DNA of 64,000 bases from an uncultured Lachnospiraceae bacterium (lineage in GTDB: Bacteria; Bacillota; Clostridia; Lachnospirales; Lachnospiraceae): the NCBI GenBank assembly GCA_910577015.1, contig CAJTKU010000004.1, forward strand, positions 62,001 to 126,000, in the 5' to 3' direction. A program made the translations under genes and the position numbers. The notes under the pieces are model-generated. The model saw only the letters and a program-made list of their open reading frames with translations. It was not told the origin of the DNA and ran no database searches. Shown here piece after piece: positions 51,346 to 60,583 of the stretch (positions are counted from its first letter, which is position 1; every line of letters begins with the position of its first letter).

Positions 51346-53163
51346 ATGTCGAGTATTGACCAGAGCAGGATTCGCAATTTTTGTATTGTTGCCCATATAG
51401 ACCACGGCAAGTCCACCCTGGCGGACAGGATTATCGAAAAGACGGGGCTTCTGACCAGCAGGGAGATGCAGGCGCAGGTATTGGATAATATGGATTTGGA
51501 AAGGGAGAGGGGCATTACCATCAAGGCGCAGGCGGTACGCACCGTGTACAAGGCTTCGGATGGTGAAGAATATATTTTCAACCTGATTGACACGCCGGGA
51601 CATGTGGATTTCAATTATGAGGTAAGCCGTTCCCTGGCAGCCTGTGACGGCGCGATTCTGGTGGTGGATGCGGCGCAGGGTATTGAGGCGCAGACCCTTG
51701 CGAACGTATATCTTGCCTTAGACCACAATCTGGATGTATTTCCGGTTATCAACAAGATAGATTTGCCAAGCGCCCAGCCGGAGAAGGTCATAGAGGAGAT
51801 AGAGGATGTGATTGGCATCGAGGCACAGGATGCCCCGCTTATTTCCGCAAAAAACGGGATTGGCATAGAAGAAGTGCTGGAGGCTGTGGTACAAAAAATA
51901 CCGGCGCCCCATGGGGATGCCAATGCCCCTTTGCAGGCGCTCATTTTTGATTCGGTTTACGACTCCTACAAAGGCGTCATTGTTTTTGTGCGGATAAAGG
52001 AAGGCAGCGTCAGGAAGGGAACCGTCATCAGAATGATGGCTACCGGCGCTGTGGAGGAAGTTGTGGAAGTAGGGTATTTCGGGGCCGGGCAGTTTATCCC
52101 CTGTGAGGAACTGTCTGCCGGCATGGTGGGATATATTACCGCATCCATCAAAAATGTCATGGAAACGGCAGTGGGGGATACGGTTACGGACAACGCCCAT
52201 CCCTGTCAAGAGCCTCTGCCGGGATATAAAAAAGTAAATTCCATGGTGTATTGCGGCATGTATCCTGCGGATGGGGCAAAGTATCCTGATTTACGGGATG
52301 CGCTGGAAAAATTAAAGTTAAATGACGCTTCCCTGAACTATGAGCCGGAAACCTCCATTGCACTGGGATTCGGTTTCAGGTGCGGGTTTCTGGGACTTCT
52401 TCATCTGGAGGTAATCCAGGAGCGGATGGAGCGGGAATATAATCTGGACTTGGTGACGACAGCGCCGGGCGTGGTATATAAAGTGCATAAGACGGACGGA
52501 GAGGTTATTGAACTGACCAATCCGGCTAATCTTCCCGACCCTTCTGTGATTGAATATATGGAAGAGCCCATAGTCAGCGCCGAAATTATGGTAACCACGG
52601 AATTTATCGGTCCGATTATGGAACTTTGCCAGGAGCGGAGGGGAAGATATCTGGGAATGGAATATATGGAAGAAACAAGGGCGCTAATCAGGTATGAACT
52701 TCCCTTAAATGAAATTATCTATGATTTCTTTGACGCCTTAAAATCCCGTTCCAGGGGATATGCTTCTTTTGATTATGATTTAAAAGGGTATGAGACAAGC
52801 AAGCTTGTAAAGCTGGATATATTAATTAACAGGGAGGAAGTGGACGCCCTATCCTTTATTGTGCATGCTGACAGCGCTTACGAGCGGGGCAGAAAAATGT
52901 GTGAAAAGCTCAAGGATGAAATTCCGCGCCATTTGTTTGAAATACCTATCCAGGCGGCAGTAGGAGGCAAGATTATAGCACGTGAAACCGTAAAAGCCAT
53001 GCGCAAGGATGTGCTTGCAAAGTGTTATGGCGGTGATATTACCAGAAAGAAGAAGCTTCTTGAAAAGCAGAAAGAGGGAAAAAAGAGAATGCGTCAGATT
53101 GGCAACGTAGAAATCCCCCAGAAAGCATTTATGAGCGTCTTAAAACTGGATGACAGGAAATAA
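51346..53163 (+). CDS. lepA: Elongation factor 4 (LepA)
   Basis: Ribosome-associated translational GTPase (EF4). The 605-residue length is standard. GTPase motifs are AHIDHGKSTLADRI (G1, about residue 16), RGITIKAQ (G2), DTPGHVDF (G3) and NKIDLPSA (G4). The C-terminal LepA-specific domain ends with IPQKAFMSVLKLDDRK. The ATG follows GAGAGGATTTGAGG. The hemW gene begins 7 nt after the stop, a common pairing in Firmicutes. Confidence 0.98.
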   Translation: MSSIDQSRIRNFCIVAHIDHGKSTLADRIIEKTGLLTSREMQAQVLDNMDLERERGITIKAQAVRTVYKASDGEEYIFNLIDTPGHVDFNYEVSRSLAACDGAILVVDAAQGIEAQTLANVYLALDHNLDVFPVINKIDLPSAQPEKVIEEIEDVIGIEAQDAPLISAKNGIGIEEVLEAVVQKIPAPHGDANAPLQALIFDSVYDSYKGVIVFVRIKEGSVRKGTVIRMMATGAVEEVVEVGYFGAGQFIPCEELSAGMVGYITASIKNVMETAVGDTVTDNAHPCQEPLPGYKKVNSMVYCGMYPADGAKYPDLRDALEKLKLNDASLNYEPETSIALGFGFRCGFLGLLHLEVIQERMEREYNLDLVTTAPGVVYKVHKTDGEVIELTNPANLPDPSVIEYMEEPIVSAEIMVTTEFIGPIMELCQERRGRYLGMEYMEETRALIRYELPLNEIIYDFFDALKSRSRGYASFDYDLKGYETSKLVKLDILINREEVDALSFIVHADSAYERGRKMCEKLKDEIPRHLFEIPIQAAVGGKIIARETVKAMRKDVLAKCYGGDITRKKKLLEKQKEGKKRMRQIGNVEIPQKAFMSVLKLDDRK

Positions 53164-53170
53164 GCAGACT

Positions 53171-54328
53171 ATGAAAACATTAAGTATCTATGTACACATA
53201 CCGTTTTGTGTTAAAAAATGCAACTATTGTGATTTCCTATCCGGTGTGGCAGATGGGCAGAAACAGGAAGAGTATATGCAGGCACTGCTGAAAGAAATAG
53301 AAGCGGAATCTGTCAAGTATAAAGACTATAGTGTGATAAGCGTGTATATCGGGGGAGGGACGCCTTCGGTGGTTTTGCCTGAAAGAATCCGTGATGTCAT
53401 GGAGACGGTCAAGGCGTTTTATCGGCTGGAGGAGGATGCGGAAATTTCCATCGAAGTGAATCCGGGAACCGTTGATAAAGAGGCATTGTCCGTATACAGG
53501 GCGGCAGGCATCAACAGGCTGAGTATCGGCTTACAGTCTGCAGACAACAGGGAACTCAGGCTTTTAGGAAGAGTCCATACATACGAAGATTTTCTGCAAA
53601 CTTATAAATATGCGTGGGAAGCAGGATTTACCAATATCAATATTGATATTATGTCGGCCCTGCCGGGGCAGACTCTTGAGGACTATGGGGAGACGTTAAA
53701 AAGAATGCTGACGCTGCGTCCCCGTCCGTCCCATTTCTCAGCGTACGGCCTGATTGTGGAGGAGGGAACCCCTTTTTACGAGCTGTACGGGAGGGAAAAG
53801 GCACAGTTGGTAAAGACAGGCGAAGAACAGGAGCATCTTCCATCCGAGGAAGAGGAGCGAAAGATGTATGAGCTGACCAGGCAGATATTTCAGACAGCAG
53901 GATATCAAAGGTACGAAATTTCCAATTACAGCTATCCGGGACGGGAGTGCAGACACAACTTAGTCTACTGGAAAAGGGGAAATTATGCAGGATTTGGCCT
54001 TGGTGCGTCTTCCCTTGTGGAAAACACTCGTTTTCGGAATGTGTCAATCTTAAAAGAATATCTTGAAAGGGACTGTAAAATTGCAGAGGAAACCTGTTTA
54101 TCCCAAAAGGAGCAAATGGAGGAGTTTATGTTTTTGGGACTGCGCATGATACAGGGAGTGCAGAAGGAGGTATTTGAAAAGGAATTTGGCATTGCCATGG
54201 ATGAGGTTTACGGGAAAGTGTTGGAAGAAAACGTAAAGCAGGGTCTTTTGACGGATGGCGCGTCAGTGGCGCTTACTGATAGAGGGCTGGATGTCGCCAA
54301 TTATGTCATGGCACAGTTTTTGCTTTAG
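53171..54328 (+). CDS. hemW: HemW-type radical SAM heme chaperone
   Basis: A 385-residue radical SAM protein of the HemN/HemW family. It has IPFCVKKCNYCDF with the C-x3-C-x2-C cluster ligands near residue 13, then VYIGGGTPSVV and the family-typical YEISNYSYPGRECRHNLVYW. HemW delivers heme and is often mis-annotated as oxygen-independent coproporphyrinogen oxidase. The extra residues of HemN are lacking. I chose ATG 53171 (MKTLSIYVHIPF). An ATG at 53150 overlaps lepA and is less likely. It forms a pair with lepA. Confidence 0.93.
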   Translation: MKTLSIYVHIPFCVKKCNYCDFLSGVADGQKQEEYMQALLKEIEAESVKYKDYSVISVYIGGGTPSVVLPERIRDVMETVKAFYRLEEDAEISIEVNPGTVDKEALSVYRAAGINRLSIGLQSADNRELRLLGRVHTYEDFLQTYKYAWEAGFTNINIDIMSALPGQTLEDYGETLKRMLTLRPRPSHFSAYGLIVEEGTPFYELYGREKAQLVKTGEEQEHLPSEEEERKMYELTRQIFQTAGYQRYEISNYSYPGRECRHNLVYWKRGNYAGFGLGASSLVENTRFRNVSILKEYLERDCKIAEETCLSQKEQMEEFMFLGLRMIQGVQKEVFEKEFGIAMDEVYGKVLEENVKQGLLTDGASVALTDRGLDVANYVMAQFLL

Positions 54329-54401
54329 GAAAGATGGGTGGAAAGGCACTAGAATCTCAATTTGCACATAGAATATAATAAATCTGCTTTGGGGGTTTGT
54401 C

Positions 54402-55049
54402 TTGAAAACATTTAAGAAGCCTTTGTCCTCAGAGGAAGAAGCCTGTTATATTCGGATGCTGCAAGAGGGAAGCAGTGAAGAAGCCGTAAGCGCAAAAGAA
54501 ATACTGATAGAACGTAACTTACGGCTGGTAGCGCATATTGCAAAAAAGTACCAGAATGTGGAAGAGGATATGGAGGATTTGATATCCATCGGCACCATAG
54601 GACTGATAAAAGCAGTGGATACTTTTGATGCGGGCAAAGGCAAACTTGCCACTTATGCCTGCCGTTGCATAGATAATGAACTGTTGATGATGCTTCGTGC
54701 CAGAAAAAAAATTGCCAGGGAAGTATCCCTGTATGAACCCATAGGAACAGATAAAGAAGGCAATGAAATCAATCTGCTGGATGTCATTGAAGGACAACAG
54801 CTGGACGTAGTAGACAGGATTTCCCTGTATGAAAACATGAAAAAAATGTTTTTTCTGCTGGACGAGTGCCTGTCGGACAGGGAAAAAGAAATCTTGTTCC
54901 TGCGGTACGGAATCACCACGGGAGTGGAAGCCACCCAAAGCGAAATTGGTAAAAAACTCGGCATCTCACGCAGTTATGTGTCAAGGATAGAGAAAAAAGC
55001 ATTGCAGAAGTTACGGGCAAAGATGGAAGAAAATGAAATAGAAAATTAG
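54402..55049 (+). CDS. sigK: Sporulation sigma factor, SigK-like
   Basis: A 215-residue sigma-70 factor of the SigE/SigK group. Region 2 is AKKYQNVEEDMEDLISIGTI followed by GLIKAVDTFD. Region 4 is ATQSEIGKKLGISRSYVSRI. The start KTFKKPLSSEEEACYI matches the beginning of mature SigK, so the N-terminal pro-sequence that Bacillus SigK needs to have removed is absent. A TTG start follows GGGGG. A CATAGAAT sequence (54367-54374) upstream resembles the -10 box used by mother-cell sigma factors, but I cannot prove it. This is evidence that the organism sporulates or descends from a spore former. Confidence 0.87.
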   Translation: MKTFKKPLSSEEEACYIRMLQEGSSEEAVSAKEILIERNLRLVAHIAKKYQNVEEDMEDLISIGTIGLIKAVDTFDAGKGKLATYACRCIDNELLMMLRARKKIAREVSLYEPIGTDKEGNEINLLDVIEGQQLDVVDRISLYENMKKMFFLLDECLSDREKEILFLRYGITTGVEATQSEIGKKLGISRSYVSRIEKKALQKLRAKMEENEIEN

Positions 55050-55143
55050 CAGGCAGACAGTGATAAAGTAAGGGAAGCTGTGTAGGGAATCAACTTACTT
55101 TATTGCTGTTTTTTCATTTAACCCTTTTGAACGTAGGGGGGCA

Positions 55144-55310
55144 TTTTGCATGGCGGCGTCCGGGGCGTGCATTTGATTCCATAAAGGACCGTGTAAAAAC
55201 GCCGGCCCTTGGATGCTGTTCTGTAGCATCCTATGTGCCGTTGCGTTTTTACCCGAGCGGGAGCGCGTCCTGTTGGAACAAATGCACGCCCCGGACGCCG
55301 CCATGCAAAA
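55144..55310. repeat. 167-nt palindromic element with 32-bp perfect inverted arms
   Basis: The left arm 55144-55175 and right arm 55279-55310 are exact reverse complements. The interior continues pairing: TTCCA/TGGAA, AGGAC/GTCCT, GTAAAAACGC/GCGTTTTTAC, CGGC/GCCG, and a terminal hairpin GGATGCT/AGCATCC. GC content is higher than the surroundings. No plausible gene is present in 55050-55424. The short open frames on both strands are consequences of the symmetry. It could be a MITE-like element, a structured RNA or a bidirectional terminator. Confidence 0.88.
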
Positions 55311-55424
55311 AGTAACATTATCAGTAATTGAAATAAGGGGTTGCATGTGATATAATGTCCTTATTCTGGAAAGGAAGCGGCCGAATGGCCATTATACTAC
55401 AGGCGAAGGCGAGGAGAATGGATT

Positions 55425-56480
55425 ATGCCTAATATCAGAGGGATATTGGAGGAAGCAAAGACAGCGGGGGCTTCAGACGTACATATTACGGTAGGGATTC
55501 CGCCTAAAATGAGGGTAAACGGCAAGCTGATAACGATGACAAATTATAACAGGCTTCTGCCCGCCGATACCTTGGAAATCGTGTTGGAGATTATGACGGA
55601 AACCCAGCGGAATAAATTTGAGGAGAACGGCGAATATGATATGTCCTTTTCCATTTCGGATTTGGGGCGTTACCGTGTAAATGCATATAAGCAAAGGGGC
55701 TCTGCAGCGCTGGCATTCCGTCTTGTAGGAACAAAAGTTCCTTCACCGGAGGAACTGGGAGTTCCAGATTCGGTTATAGATTTGTATCAGAGAAAGAGGG
55801 GGCTTGTACTGGTTACCGGACCTACAGGAAGCGGTAAGTCCACCACCCTTGCAGCTATCATTGATAAGATAAATAACGGCAGGGATGCCCATGTCATTAC
55901 ATTGGAGGACCCGATTGAATATCTGCACCAGCACAAAATGGCGATGGTGAATCAGAGGGAGATAGGTCTGGATACCGAGAATTATGCAAATGCGCTCCGC
56001 GCCGCACTGCGTGAAGACCCCGATGTCATTCTGGTGGGGGAGATGAGGGATTTGGAAACCATCAGCGTTGCCATTACGGCGGCGGAAACAGGACATCTTG
56101 TGTTATCCACACTGCATACGATTGGAGCTGCAAGCACTGTGGACAGGGTGATTGACGTCTTCCCGCCCCATCAGCAGCAACAGGTCAAAGTACAGTTGTC
56201 CAATGTTTTGGAGGCGGTTGTATCCCAGCAGCTTATACCTACGATAGACGGCACGGGGAGGGCGGCGGCATTTGAAGTCATGCACGCCAACCATGCGGTG
56301 CGCAACCTGATTCGCGAGGGTAAATCCCATCAGCTCACCTCCGTTATGCAGACAAACCGTAAAATGGGTATGATTACCATGGACGAAGCAATTCAGCAGC
56401 TTTATTTTAACGGCCGAATCAGCCGGGAAATGGCAATTCAGTTTGCACAGGACCCGGACGGCATGGAAAACAAAATCTGA
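55425..56480 (+). CDS. pilT: PilT-type twitching motility/retraction ATPase
   Basis: A 351-residue hexameric secretion ATPase. The N-terminal PAS-like domain includes GASDVHITVGIPPKMRVNGK. Walker A is GPTGSGKSTTLAA (about residue 133), the Asp box is EDPIEY, Walker B is REDPDVILVGEMRD, and the His box includes TGHLVLSTLHT. The C-terminal AIRNLIRE-type motif of PilT is present as AVRNLIREGK. It powers type IV pilus retraction. It lies before comM/yifB and dprA genes, a competence-related neighbourhood. Confidence 0.94.
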   Translation: MPNIRGILEEAKTAGASDVHITVGIPPKMRVNGKLITMTNYNRLLPADTLEIVLEIMTETQRNKFEENGEYDMSFSISDLGRYRVNAYKQRGSAALAFRLVGTKVPSPEELGVPDSVIDLYQRKRGLVLVTGPTGSGKSTTLAAIIDKINNGRDAHVITLEDPIEYLHQHKMAMVNQREIGLDTENYANALRAALREDPDVILVGEMRDLETISVAITAAETGHLVLSTLHTIGAASTVDRVIDVFPPHQQQQVKVQLSNVLEAVVSQQLIPTIDGTGRAAAFEVMHANHAVRNLIREGKSHQLTSVMQTNRKMGMITMDEAIQQLYFNGRISREMAIQFAQDPDGMENKI

Positions 56481-56489
56481 CAAACAATT

Positions 56490-56514
56490 GGCGGCCGGTG
56501 TCTGGCCGGCCGCC
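56490..56514 (+). terminator. GC-rich hairpin after pilT
   Basis: A perfect 9-bp stem GGCGGCCGG / CCGGCCGCC with a 7-nt loop. No strong T-run follows, so it may work as a weak terminator. Confidence 0.65.
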
Positions 56515-56689
56515 TGATTCTATTATTCCGGGAGTATTTCCCACATTTTCCATTTTCTTATTTAAAACAGGTCAGGCATATGGCATTAGTGCGTTTTTTT
56601 TGCATATGTACATGTCGGCGTATGACTTTTTTGGGGATATGTATGACTGAACAGCGCCTGCATATACGCAGGAAGGAAGGAGTTTTTTT

Positions 56690-58225
56690 ATGTTTAGTGC
56701 AGTTTATACAGGAGGTCTTCATGGCATGGAGGCATATCTTGTCCGGGTGGAGGTGGATATATCCCGCGGCTTACCCGGTTTTGAACTGGTAGGCAGTGTG
56801 GCGGGTGATGTAAAAGAGGCAAAAGAGCGGGTTACGATTGCCCTCAAAAACGCCGGCATTTCCCTTCCCGTAGCTAAGATTACCGTCAATCTTTCTCCGG
56901 CGGATATCCGAAAAGAAGGCACGGGATATGACATGGCTATTGCGGCGGGGCTTTTGGCGTGCATGGGGATTTTTGATGCAAATACCGTGCGGGATACCGC
57001 TTTTCTGGGAGAACTGGCATTAAACGGGGAAGTGAACCGTGTAAATGGAATTTTGCCTATTGCCCTTGCACTGCAGAAAAAGGGCATAAAAAGAATGCTG
57101 GTGCCAAAAGCAAAGGAAGAGGAATGCGGGCTGGCGCCGGGGATTTCCCTGATTGGAATCCGGCATATCAAAGAACTGCTTTCTTATGTACAGGCTGAGG
57201 GCGAGGAGAGAAAGAAACAATTTCCACCGTTTGAAAAAGTGAAAAAAAACAGGAAAGCAACAGGGGAAAATCAGGATTTTGCGGATATATACGGGCAGGA
57301 AAGCGCGAAAAGGGCAGCGGAAATTGCGGCAGCCGGTTTCCATCACCTGATGCTTGCGGGGGCTCCGGGTACAGGAAAAACCATGATAGCAGAAAGGATT
57401 CCCCAAATCCTGCCTCCGCTTACGGATGCAGAGCAGCTGGAGGTTTTCAGTATATACAGCATTGCAGGTAAATTAAAGGAGATGGAAGGTAAAACAGGAC
57501 GCCCTTTTGTGTCCCCACACCATACCAGTTCCCCGCAAGCGCTTGCCGGAGGAGGAAGAATCCCCAAGCCCGGCCTGTTGTCGCTTTCCCATCGCGGCAT
57601 ATTGTTTTTGGATGAGATGCCGGAATTTTCCCAAAGGGTACTTGAGGTATTGCGCCAGCCGCTGGAGGAGAAAAAGGTGCAGATTGCCCGGAGCGGAGGC
57701 ACATATGTGTATCCGGCGGATTTTATGCTGGTATGTGCCATGAATCCTTGTCCCTGCGGGTATTATCCGGACAAAAACAGGTGTACCTGCTCAGAAACCG
57801 ATATCAGGCGGTATCTGGGCAGGATATCGGGACCGATATTGGACAGGATAGATATTTTTGCAGAGGCAGCTAATGTGCAGGTAAAGGATTTCCATAGGGA
57901 AAACAAGGGTGAAAAGACCGGCGTGATACGAAAGCGGGTAATGAAGGCAAGGGAAAGACAGAAAATCAGGTACAGAAACAGCATATGGCAGTTTAACGGG
58001 GAACTGCCGGGCAGGGAGGTAGAACACTATTGTAAGCTTGGAGCCGCAGAACAACACTTTCTGGAAGAGGTTTTTGAAGCGGGGCAGATGAGTGTTCGCT
58101 GCTATCATAAAATCATAAAAATTGCAAGGACGGTTGCGGACCTTGCAGGGGAAGAACAGATAACGGTAAACCATCTGGCGGAGGCAGTTTATTTTAACAG
58201 CGGCAAACAAAGATTTTGGAAATAA
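56690..58225 (+). CDS. YifB/ComM-type Mg-chelatase-like AAA+ ATPase
   Basis: A 511-residue protein with an N-terminal Lon-like domain (GLPGFELVGSVAGDVKEAKE), Walker A GAPGTGKT (about residue 223), Walker B ILFLDEMPEF (about 305), and a Zn-like Cys segment NPCPCGYYPDKNRCTC (about 352). It is a ComM/YifB-family helicase-like AAA+ protein, associated with DNA branch migration in natural transformation. The start follows AAGGAAGGAG. The pair with dprA downstream is typical. Base use resembles the core genes. Confidence 0.93.
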   Translation: MFSAVYTGGLHGMEAYLVRVEVDISRGLPGFELVGSVAGDVKEAKERVTIALKNAGISLPVAKITVNLSPADIRKEGTGYDMAIAAGLLACMGIFDANTVRDTAFLGELALNGEVNRVNGILPIALALQKKGIKRMLVPKAKEEECGLAPGISLIGIRHIKELLSYVQAEGEERKKQFPPFEKVKKNRKATGENQDFADIYGQESAKRAAEIAAAGFHHLMLAGAPGTGKTMIAERIPQILPPLTDAEQLEVFSIYSIAGKLKEMEGKTGRPFVSPHHTSSPQALAGGGRIPKPGLLSLSHRGILFLDEMPEFSQRVLEVLRQPLEEKKVQIARSGGTYVYPADFMLVCAMNPCPCGYYPDKNRCTCSETDIRRYLGRISGPILDRIDIFAEAANVQVKDFHRENKGEKTGVIRKRVMKARERQKIRYRNSIWQFNGELPGREVEHYCKLGAAEQHFLEEVFEAGQMSVRCYHKIIKIARTVADLAGEEQITVNHLAEAVYFNSGKQRFWK

Positions 58226-58257
58226 ACGGGAAAGCTGCGCAGAAGTGAGGAAAAGAT

Positions 58258-59409
58258 ATGACAGAGAAGGAATGTATTTTGCAGCAGCCTTATGCGCTTT
58301 GGCTGCACGGCGTGGAAAGGATAGGAAAAGCAGGAGCCCAAAAGCTGCTGGAGTGTTTTGGCTCCCCAAAGGCAGTGTACGAGGCAGGTGAAAAAGAACT
58401 GTCGCCCCTCCTGACGCAGGGGGCGTTGGAAAGCATTCTCCATGCAAGGAAAAAAGATGTACAGGGTGAATATGAAACACTCTTAAAGAAAGGTATTTCT
58501 TTTGTGCCATTTTACCATCCGCTGTATCCCGAGAAACTGTATGCCATACCGGACAGGCCTTTTGGCATATTTGTGAAGGGAAGTCTTCCTGGCAAAGGGG
58601 AGAAAAGCGTGGCCATTATCGGCGCAAGGGACTGCTCGGAGTACGGAAGGTATGTTGCGGAATGCTTTGCAGGTGAACTGGCGGGCAAAGGAATACGGAT
58701 TATAAGCGGCATGGCAAGGGGGATTGACGGCATAGCAGGCAGGAAGGCGCTTGATGCGGGAGGCAGAACCTATGCCGTGTTGGGATGCGGCGTGGATATC
58801 TGTTATCCGCCCTTTCACAGGGATTTGTACCGGGGTATCTGTGAAGGGGGAGGAGTGATTTCAGAATATCCGCCCGGAACAGAGCCGCATCCGGGCCTTT
58901 TCCCGCCCCGTAACCGAATCATCAGCGGACTTGCGGACGCCGTGCTGGTGATAGAGGCAAGGTTAAAAAGCGGTACGCTGATAACGGTGGATATGGCGCT
59001 TGAGCAGGGCAGGGAAGTATACGTGGTTCCGGGAAGGATAACGGACAGGCTCAGCGACGGCTGCAACAGGCTCCTGCTGCAGGGGGCGGGTGCCGCCCTT
59101 TCCCCTGCGCAGCTTATAAAAGAACTGTCGGAAACCGTATGGAAGGGACAAAGGCAAAATGAGACAACCTCCTCCTTGCCTGACAATGGGAAAGGGCATA
59201 TAGAAAAACTGCAGGCGCCGGAAGAAGCCCTGCTTCACCTGCTTGATTTTTACCCCGTGTCTATGGAACAGCTCCGCCTGAAAATGCAGTCGCATAAACA
59301 GCTGTGCGGACTGTCCCTGCAGCAGACCATAGAAATGCTGCTGAAACTGGGGATGGAGGGACTCGTAAAAAATGAAGGCGGATATTACTGCCTGAAAACA
59401 CCCTTATAA
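58258..59409 (+). CDS. dprA: DprA DNA-processing protein
   Basis: A 383-residue protein that binds single-stranded DNA and loads RecA during transformation. It has an N-terminal SAM-like segment (VERIGKAGAQKLLECFG), the Rossmann-like DprA core (IGARDCSEYGRYVAECFAGE, then RIISGMARGIDGIAGRKAL), the conserved VIEARLKSGTLITVDMALEQ, and a C-terminal DML1-like winged domain (YPVSMEQLRLKMQ). It starts 33 nt after the comM/yifB gene. Confidence 0.95.
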   Translation: MTEKECILQQPYALWLHGVERIGKAGAQKLLECFGSPKAVYEAGEKELSPLLTQGALESILHARKKDVQGEYETLLKKGISFVPFYHPLYPEKLYAIPDRPFGIFVKGSLPGKGEKSVAIIGARDCSEYGRYVAECFAGELAGKGIRIISGMARGIDGIAGRKALDAGGRTYAVLGCGVDICYPPFHRDLYRGICEGGGVISEYPPGTEPHPGLFPPRNRIISGLADAVLVIEARLKSGTLITVDMALEQGREVYVVPGRITDRLSDGCNRLLLQGAGAALSPAQLIKELSETVWKGQRQNETTSSLPDNGKGHIEKLQAPEEALLHLLDFYPVSMEQLRLKMQSHKQLCGLSLQQTIEMLLKLGMEGLVKNEGGYYCLKTPL

Positions 59410-59444
59410 AATAGAAAATACGGAAACTCAAAAACATCGGGTCA

Positions 59445-59473
59445 TTGTACCGGAAGCGGAAATGGTGTATAAT
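59445..59473 (+). promoter_or_regulatory. Sigma-A promoter for ispG
   Basis: TTGTAC (59445-59450), a 17-nt spacer and TATAAT (59468-59473), about 36 nt before the ispG start. Confidence 0.75.
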
Positions 59474-59508
59474 AGCAGACAACGTGCAAACAGGAAAGGA
59501 AACGTAAA

Positions 59509-60570
59509 ATGGCTATGCATAGGGAGCAGACAAAAACGGTACGGATAGGAAACAGGGTGATTGGCGGCGGCAGTCCGATTCTGGTACAGTCCATGACAAA
59601 CACTGCCACGCAGGACATAAACGCCACGGTGGAACAGATAAAGAGGTTGGAGGAGGCGGGCTGTGAGATTGTCCGCTGCACGGTGCCTGATTTGGATGCT
59701 GCAAAGGCTTTGAAGGAGATAAAAAAGCAGATAAGCATTCCCCTTGTGGCGGACATCCATTTTGATTACAGGATGGCGATTGCCGCCATGGAAAACGGGG
59801 CCGATAAAATCAGGATTAATCCGGGCAATATCGGCAGCAGTGATAAGGTACGTCAGGTGGTCAATGCGGCAAAAGAAAGGAGTATTCCCATACGGGTGGG
59901 AGTAAACAGCGGTTCCCTGGAAAAACCGTTCCTTGAAAAATACGGCGGCGTCACGGCAAAAGGCATAGTGGAGAGCGCGCTGGAAAAAGTGCATCTGATA
60001 GAAGATATGGGATATGACAATCTTGTCATAAGTATAAAATCGTCGAATGTTATGATGTGTATAAAGGCGCATGAACTGTTGGCGGAAAAAACCCTGTACC
60101 CCCTGCATGTAGGCATTACCGAAGCGGGTACGGTCTGGTCCGGCAATATCAAGTCGGCAGCGGGAATGGGCATTATATTGTATCAGGGCATCGGGGATAC
60201 CATCCGTGTATCCCTAAGCGGAGAGCCGGTGGAGGAGGTCAAGTCCGCCAGGCTGCTTCTGCGGACGCTTGGACTCAGGCAGGGCGGTATCGAGGTGGTT
60301 TCCTGTCCCACCTGCGGCAGGACCAAAATAGATTTAATTGCACTGGCAAATCAGGTGGAAACGCTTGTTGCTTCTTATCCGCTGACAATCAAGGTGGCTG
60401 TCATGGGCTGTGTGGTAAACGGCCCAGGAGAAGCAAAGGAAGCCGACCTTGGCATAGCCGGCGGCATCGGGGAAGGGCTTTTGATTAAAAAAGGGGAAAT
60501 TATAAGGAAGGTGCCCGAGGAAGAGCTTCTTGCCGCTTTAAAAGAGGAACTGGACAACTGGAAAGCATGA
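59509..60570 (+). CDS. ispG: IspG, HMB-PP synthase
   Basis: 4-hydroxy-3-methylbut-2-en-1-yl diphosphate synthase of the MEP isoprenoid pathway, an iron-sulfur enzyme that reduces MEcPP. The 353-residue length is standard for bacteria. N-terminal TIM barrel motifs include SPILVQSMTNTATQDINATV and ADIHFDYRMA. The C-terminal cluster ligands are CPTCGRTKID and VMGCVVNGPGEAKEADLGIA. The start ATG 59509 follows AAAGGAAACG. The next gene, polC, begins 13 nt after its stop. Confidence 0.97.
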   Translation: MAMHREQTKTVRIGNRVIGGGSPILVQSMTNTATQDINATVEQIKRLEEAGCEIVRCTVPDLDAAKALKEIKKQISIPLVADIHFDYRMAIAAMENGADKIRINPGNIGSSDKVRQVVNAAKERSIPIRVGVNSGSLEKPFLEKYGGVTAKGIVESALEKVHLIEDMGYDNLVISIKSSNVMMCIKAHELLAEKTLYPLHVGITEAGTVWSGNIKSAAGMGIILYQGIGDTIRVSLSGEPVEEVKSARLLLRTLGLRQGGIEVVSCPTCGRTKIDLIALANQVETLVASYPLTIKVAVMGCVVNGPGEAKEADLGIAGGIGEGLLIKKGEIIRKVPEEELLAALKEELDNWKA

Positions 60571-60583
60571 TTGGGGTAGCATA

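Noticed and set aside
55103..55318. Overlapping open frames on both strands in the palindrome
   Set aside because: They mirror each other because of the inverted repeat and have no ribosome binding site or recognisable protein pattern.
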